Origin: Eimeria necatrix
Taxonomy: Eukaryota > Apicomplexa > Conoidasida > Eucoccidiorida > Eimeriidae
DNA: 10,000 nt
Assembly (NCBI RefSeq): GCF_000499385.1
Contig: NW_013655324.1
Location: 12,600 to 22,599 of the forward strand
Reading direction: 5' to 3'
Below the pieces are notes generated by a model that worked only from the letters and a program-made list of their open reading frames with translations, ran no database searches and had not been told where the DNA came from. The position numbers and the translations under genes were made by a program. Every line of letters starts with the position of its first letter. Position 1 is the stretch's first letter. Shown here one piece after another: positions 6,535 through 10,000 of this stretch.

Positions 6535-6650
6535 GTGTACGTACACCTCAAAAGCAGCAGCAGCTGCTGCCCAGGCAGCAGCAAAGTGAACAAAGCGCCA
6601 AAGACTTTGTCGCGCTGTTCTGCTTCGACCCTCCAAACCCTAAACCCTAA
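6535..6650 (+). CDS. Possible terminal exon starting at a palindrome-spanning acceptor
   Basis: The sequence aattcttctttcgttttcag ending at 6534 is a strong T-rich acceptor. From 6537 one frame reads VRTPQKQQQLLPRQQQSEQS then AKDFVALFCFDPP, and enters heptamers to stop at TAA 6648-6650. The first residues come from the palindrome at 6533-6548, and Val-Arg-Thr-Pro-Gln is also what the same palindrome encodes in the minus-strand gene at 5704. Two other frames are also open for part of the way (VYVHLKSSSSCC; CTYTSKAAAAAA), so the frame is provisional. No family is recognised. Confidence 0.3.
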
Positions 6651-6820
6651 ACCCTAAACCCTAAACCCTAAACCCTGAACCCTAAACCCTAACGACCAAG
6701 CCCTAAACCCTAGAGTGGGCGCCAGCAGCATGACGCAGAACGCAGCCGATTCTCAACCTTAAACCCTAAACCCTAAAGCCCTAAACCCTAAACCCTAAAC
6801 CCTGAGTGCTAAACCCTAAA
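6635..6820 (+). repeat. Telomere-like CCCTAAA region, broken
   Basis: Heptamers at 6635-6691, 6701-6712 and 6760-6820 with single-base variants (CCCTGAA, CCCTAAAG) and short unique spacers. A further short block lies at about 6851-6866. Confidence 0.9.
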
Positions 6821-6927
6821 CAACCATAGAGGGTCTTCTCAGAGCAAACTCTAAACCCTAAACCCCTGGGGAGAACTTCCCTTGGCACGCTTCCTGGTTA
6901 ACTGTTTACGAGCTGGGGTGTAGGTCA

Positions 6928-7008
6928 TAGGGTTTAGGGTTTAGGGTTTATTTAGGGTTTAGGGTTTATTTAGGGCCTAGGGTTTAGGGTTTAGGGTCTA
7001 GGGTTTAC
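6928..7008 (-). repeat. Telomere-like TTTAGGG block, degenerate
   Basis: TTTAGGG units with TTTATTTAGGG and TCTAGGG variants. The orientation is reversed relative to the block about 100 bp to the left, giving a head-to-head arrangement. Confidence 0.9.
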
Positions 7009-7077
7009 AGAGCGGCTTGCAAAAACAGTACTTCCCTGAGGTGCTTTTAGGGGCAGAAATCAAATCCTGAGTCAAAC

Positions 7078-7185
7078 TACTTTATAATAAAATAATTAAA
7101 TAAATTAAATAAATTAAATAATTAAATAAATTAAATAAATAAATAAATAATAAATAATAAATAATAAATAAATAAATTTGTTGAA
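7078..7185. repeat. TAAA/TAAATAA simple repeat
   Basis: A/T-only sequence of AATTAAAT and AATAAATA units. Nothing else is seen from about 7010 to 7282 except a variant of the recurring palindrome at 7229-7244. Confidence 0.85.
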
Positions 7186-7282
7186 AAGTCGTTTAATTAA
7201 TTTGACAGAAAGGTGCAACAGCGCACTGAGGTGCACATACACCTCGTGGATCTCGCTGCGCCCAGTTTCCCCTCTAGCCCCC

Positions 7283-7345
7283 AAACCCTAAACCCTAAAC
7301 CCTAAACCCTAAACCCTAAACCCTAAACCCTAAACCCTAAACCCT
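7283..7345 (+). repeat. Telomere-like AAACCCT block, nine perfect copies
   Basis: Exactly 63 bp. Its right end overlaps the last codons and TAG stop (7332-7330) of the minus-strand enkurin-domain gene, so the heptamer supplies the end of that protein (GFRV). Confidence 0.95.
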
Positions 7346-9160
7346 TGGCGAGAGGGGACTCCCCTTGCTGCTTCTAACTTGTCTATTTCTTTGTCTAGCG
7401 ACAGCAGCAGCCGCAGCAGCTTTTCCTGCTGCTGCAGCTGCCGCTGCGTCTTGAGGGCAATGGGCAGCTCGCTTAGGGCTTTCTGCAGCAGCAAACCACA
7501 AAAAAGGGTTTAGGGTTTAGCGCCCAGGAAACAGGCTTTAGGCTTTGAAGCAGGATGCATCACAGCGCGCCTGTCGAACTCACCGCCCAACGAGCTAGCT
7601 AGCTAGCTAGCTAGCTAGCTAGCTAGTCAACTGGCTGGCTAGCTAGCTAGCAAGCTGGCTAGTTGCTTAACTGGCTGGCTAGCTATCTGGCTAGCTAGCT
7701 ATCTAGCTAGCTAGCTGACTGGCTGGCTAGCTAGCTTGCGAGTTAACTGGCTGGCTAGCTAGGCAACTCGCCAGCTAGCTAGCTAACTAGGAGTTTCTTA
7801 TTTCCTGAACAACTAGCTAGCCGGCTATCTACCTAGCTAGCTAGCCAGCTAGCTGAGGGCAGCTAGCTGGCTAGCTACCTAGCTAGCTAGCTGGCTAGCT
7901 AGCTAGCTAGCTAGCTAGCTAGCTAGCTGGCTGACCTCTGCGTCTTGCTGCTGCTGCTTCATCACTTCCAGCAGCCGCTGCCTCTCAGCTTCTGCCAAAA
8001 GCTCACAGGGGCCCCCCCCCTTAGCCTGGCCTCAGCAGCAGCACGGAGGGCCTGAGAAGCAACCCCTGAAAGCTTTCCCGTAGACCCTAAACCCTAAACC
8101 CTAAACCCTAAACCCTAGGACCTGTACTTTGAGAAGAGGCAGTACAGCCTTCGGGGCCCGGCTGTTCAAGCGCAGCGCTTCAACACCCCAAAACCCTAAA
8201 CCCTAAACCCTAAACCCTAAACCCTAAACCCTGTCTCACTTTGATATATTTGGGGACGACCCCGAAGTTTTTATGTTTGACAAACTGCCCCACAAGGGTC
8301 TCTTTTGTTTCTTTTTCCTTTTCTTGAAGTGTACCCTTTTTGTCTCTTTTTAGGGCCTCCAGCAAACGCCGGGGGCCCCCGGGGGCCCCCCTTTCCCCAG
8401 TACCCTGACGCTGCAGGGGCCCCAGGGGCCCCCCACGTTGTGCCTTCTCCAGGGGCCCCTGGGGCCCCTGGGGCCCCTGAAGGGCCTTCTGAAGCCCTGG
8501 GGGCCCCCCTGGGGGCCCTTGGGGGGCCTCCCAAGGCCCCAGGGGCCCCCGGGGGGCCCCCTGCTGCAGGCCAAGTATCTTGGCAGCAATATGCTGTACC
8601 CTCAAGGCCTGGGTCTTTGTGGTCCTCACAAAAGGCCGTGGAGGCCCCTGAGGGGGCCCCTCGAGGGGCCCCTCGGGGGGCCCCTCAGGGGGCCCTTGGG
8701 GTTTTCCGCATTGCTGCACTTCATCAGGGGGCCCCTGGGGCCCCTGGAACCCCTGCTGCTGCTGACCATCTTGGGGCCCCTCGGGACCCCGGGGCCCCTG
8801 GGGCCCCCAGGGCCCCTGAGGCAATTGGGGCCCTCGAACCCCCTGAAACCGTTGAGATCCCTGGGGCCCCTGGGGCCCCCGGGGCCCCCGGGGCCCCTGG
8901 GGCGTCTGGGGCCCCTGGGGCGTCTGGGGCCCCTGGGGCCCCTGGGGCCCCTGGGGCCCCTGGGGCCCCTGGGGCCCCTGGGGCCCTAGGGGCCCCGGGG
9001 CCCTGTAGGCCTCCTGGGGCCCCCCGAGGCCCTGGGGCCCCCCGAGGCCCTGGGGCCCCCCGAGGCCCTGGGGCCCCCCGAGGCCTTTGTTTTGGTGGAT
9101 TTGTTCAGATGGCATTAGGGGCCCCTGGGGGCCCCAGGGGGCTGAGTTGGAAGTTTTCAT
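7330..9160 (-). CDS. Enkurin-domain protein, three exons, collagen-like N-terminus
   Basis: Exon 1 (9160-8240, 307 codons) starts at an ATG with A at -3. Residues 26-175 are Gly-Pro-Gln/Gly-Leu-Gly-Gly-Pro-Gln repeats. Residues 176-200 form a helical segment. After more Gly-Pro, residues 265-307 are charged and end [12 protein letters not shown] at an AAA|GTGAGA donor. Exon 2 ends at 7936 and contains [16 protein letters not shown]. Exon 3 (7482-7330) reads [13 protein letters not shown], a Gln/Leu/Lys helix, [11 protein letters not shown] and a short tail. All proposed junctions are phase 0. From memory of the family, enkurin domains open with a Lys-Asn-Tyr-Gly-x-Val-Pro-x-Tyr-Leu motif, then Glu-Arg-x-x-Leu-Leu-x-x-Leu-Lys, then Leu-x-Lys-Asp-Ile at the end; the spacing here matches. 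Enkurin proteins are axonemal and calmodulin/TRPC-binding, so I infer a role in the microgamete flagellum. The usual Trp after Leu-Lys is replaced by Gln. Exon 2's 5' end is uncertain: 8051 (needs one extra G in a G9 run) or 8025 (no change). The Gly-Pro part rests on an open frame only. Confidence 0.65.
7483..7935 (-). other. Proposed intron 2 of the enkurin-domain gene
   Basis: 453 bp from GTCAGC (non-optimal donor after GCAGAG) to CCTTTTTTGTGGTTTGCTGCTGCAG. It joins exons 2 and 3 in phase 0. It contains the AGCT array and two TTTAGGG heptamers on + (7506-7520). Confidence 0.5.
7592..7933. repeat. AGCT/GCTA tetranucleotide array
   Basis: Long runs of AGCT/CTAG with GGCT, AACT and ATCT variants, interrupted by unique sequence at about 7792-7811. 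The unit is its own reverse complement, so the whole array can self-pair. It fills most of the proposed intron. Confidence 0.95.
8089..8116 (+). repeat. Telomere-like AAACCCT block, four copies
   Basis: Perfect heptamers inside proposed intron 1. On the gene's strand they read TTTAGGG. Confidence 0.95.
8191..8232 (+). repeat. Telomere-like AAACCCT block, six copies
   Basis: Six perfect heptamers that begin two bases beyond the TCTCAC (GTGAGA on -) donor of the enkurin-domain gene's exon 1. Confidence 0.95.
8370..9140. repeat. GGGGCCCCT nonamer-rich minisatellite
   Basis: Most of the stretch is built from GGGGCCCCT and close variants, with the purest run at about 8860-9000 and a GGGGCCCCCCGAGGCCCT 18-mer repeated at about 9014-9085. 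The unit is nearly self-complementary, so + reads Gly-Ala-Pro and - reads Gly-Pro-Gln, both collagen-like and both open. Confidence 0.9.
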
Positions 9161-9277
9161 GTTTTGTTTGTTGGCTTGTGTTTGCCCTTTCGAGAAAAGT
9201 ATATTTGGGGACTCTGGAGAAACTAAAGAGAGACTCTAGACTGAGCTGGGGCTTGGGCCGCCCAGCCGTAGTAGATC

Positions 9278-9342
9278 TAGGGTTTAGGGTTTAGGGTTTA
9301 GGGTTTAGGGTTTAGGGTTTAGGGTTTAGGGTTTAGGGCTTA
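9278..9342 (-). repeat. Telomere-like TTTAGGG block, about nine copies
   Basis: Nearly perfect heptamers, opposite in orientation to the blocks at 8089-8232. It lies upstream of the enkurin-domain gene. Confidence 0.95.
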
Positions 9343-9412
9343 GAAGGGCTTGGCGCTCGCCCTTCAGCTCTGGAGTCCCGAACTAAAATTTAGCCGCGCA
9401 TCTTCAGACCGA

Positions 9413-9485
9413 GGGTATAGGGTTTATGGTTTAGGGTTTAGGGTTTAGGGTTTAGGGTTTAGAGCCTAGGGTTTAGGGTTTAGGG
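9413..9485 (-). repeat. Telomere-like TTTAGGG block with variants
   Basis: Heptamers with TATAGGG, TTTATGG and CCTAGGG variants. Confidence 0.9.
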
Positions 9486-9582
9486 CCGAGCACGCAGGCT
9501 TCTCTCCGCGGCTCTCTGTTCCTTCTTTGAGCTGGAGAGGCCAAAACAAAATAAATAAATAAATAAACAAATTAATAAATTA

Positions 9583-9613
<31 letters not shown>

Positions 9614-9655
9614 AGTAGTCAAGTTCTTGACTTCAGCTTGGGAAACGAGCGAAGC

Positions 9656-9723
<68 letters not shown>

Positions 9724-9739
9724 GTACTTTAGGTTCCAT
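9466..9739 (-). CDS. Possible 57-residue two-exon poly-Ser protein
   Basis: ATG at 9739 opens MEPKVPQ, about 20 Ser, then RASLVSQAE to 9632. A T-rich 100-bp intron (GTCAAG at 9631 to GTTTTGGCCTCTCCAG at 9532) leads to LKEGTESRGEKPACSA and a heptamer-encoded tail (LNPKP, TAG 9468-9466), in phase. The acceptor is very good and the donor weak. No family is recognised. The product is short and low in complexity, so this may be a transcribed non-coding element or chance. Confidence 0.2.
9547..9615. repeat. TAAA simple repeat
   Basis: A/T-only AAATAAAT units, forming the T-rich part of the proposed minus-strand intron. Confidence 0.9.
9657..9716. repeat. (CTG)20 uninterrupted tract
   Basis: Twenty perfect CTG units, the longest pure trinucleotide run in the window. 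Confidence 0.95.
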
Positions 9740-9773
9740 CTGTTTAGGGTTTCGGCTGCTGGATATCTCTGCC

Positions 9774-9816
9774 AAACCCTAAACCCTAAACCCTAAACCC
9801 TAAACCCCAAACCCTA
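9774..9816 (+). repeat. Telomere-like AAACCCT block, about six copies
   Basis: Heptamers with one AAACCCC variant. Confidence 0.9.
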
Positions 9817-10000
9817 GGCCCCAAACCAAGTGGCCCGTTTAAGGAGGGAGAGCAGCAATGACCACAGGGTCACTTCCACACAATGCCTGGGCTCCAAACC
9901 CTAGACGCCAAACCCTAAAACCTAAATCCTAATCCCTGAACCCTAAACCCTAAACCCTAAACCCTAAACCCTAGGCCTAAAACCCGGACCCCAACCCCTA
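9817..10000 (+). repeat. Unique stretch then degenerate AAACCCT sequence
   Basis: About 80 bp of unique sequence (9817-9895) with no supported gene, followed to the window end by AAACCCT heptamers with many variants (AAACCTA, AATCCCTG, AAACCCGG). Confidence 0.8.

Larger units (their letters stand above)
8052..8239 (-). other. Proposed intron 1 of the enkurin-domain gene
   Basis: Begins GTGAGA at 8239 and ends GGGTTGCTTCTCAG at 8052, or alternatively GCTGAGGCCAG at 8026. It contains two telomere-like blocks. A short open minus frame between them (about 8186-8122, reading [19 protein letters not shown] up to CAG|GTCC) could be an additional exon, but its phase does not fit the flanking exon. 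Confidence 0.45.

Noticed and set aside
6382..6636. Minus-strand frame with AAAAAAFEVYVHLK
   Set aside because: It has no ATG, reads through the recurrent palindrome, and lies opposite a better + strand acceptor.
6851..6928. 25-residue basic minus-strand frame MTYTPARKQLTRKRAKGS
   Set aside because: Too short, starts and ends in heptamer blocks, and has no donor or family match.
7283..7345. CRISPR-like array of short repeats
   Set aside because: The repeats are contiguous heptamers without spacers and the genome is eukaryotic.
8305..9294. Long + strand frame reading Gly-Ala-Pro repeats
   Set aside because: It has no ATG at its left end, is the antisense reading of a near-palindromic repeat, and the opposite strand carries the enkurin motif continuing from the same region.
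9774..10000. A true telomere at the right edge
   Set aside because: Heptamers are degenerate, interrupted by unique sequence, and similar blocks of both orientations occur throughout, so this is interstitial.

Overview
The window looks like nuclear DNA of an apicomplexan coccidian, most probably Eimeria. Three features seen together support this. Long CAG/CTG trinucleotide tracts sit inside and outside reading frames, giving poly-Ala, poly-Gln and poly-Ser runs. Many interstitial blocks of the heptamer AAACCCT/TTTAGGG occur in both orientations. Genes appear to be split by T-rich introns with TTTNCAG-type acceptors. The species cannot be fixed from sequence alone. There is no bacterial, phage, CRISPR, rRNA or tRNA signal.

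Layout. 1-1125 is CAG/CTG-rich, with fragments of low-complexity coding sequence: a C-terminal piece on + ending at 128, a Gln/Glu/Lys-rich piece on - around 162-455, and an Ala/Lys-rich frame on + at 646-1125. 1170-2500 holds a heptamer block, a 17-bp tandem repeat and a probable two-exon + strand gene. Its exon ends at a GAG|GTGAGT donor (1667), its 694-bp T-rich intron carries a 29-bp tandem repeat, and its second exon starts after CTCCTAG at 2361. 2580-3740 is mostly CAG/CTG sequence with ambiguous coding fragments. 3741-5789 (-) is the longest convincing gene: a 682-residue protein with one membrane segment, five degenerate repeats alternating poly-Ala with a short aromatic/acidic block, and a coiled-coil C-terminus.

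5790-7330 is a mosaic of heptamer blocks in alternating orientation, AT-rich simple sequence and one possible + strand terminal exon (6535-6650). 7330-9160 (-) is, in my reading, a three-exon gene for an enkurin-domain protein. Exon 1 is a Gly-Pro-Gln collagen-like region ending in [12 protein letters not shown]. Exons 2 and 3 carry the [10 protein letters not shown] and LDKEIDKLE parts of the domain. Intron 1 contains two heptamer blocks, intron 2 is filled with an AGCT tetranucleotide array, and the stop codon comes from a 9-copy heptamer block. 9160-10000 is mainly heptamer and TAAA repeats with a possible very small two-exon gene.

The main functional inference is that an enkurin-family protein fits the flagellated microgametes of coccidia, because enkurin proteins are axonemal/ciliary elsewhere. 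A 14-16 bp palindrome, (A)GGTGTACGTACACC(T), recurs across the window in several contexts, including inside coding sequence and across a splice acceptor, and is the best candidate for an unexplained sequence element. No operon-like organisation is expected or seen.
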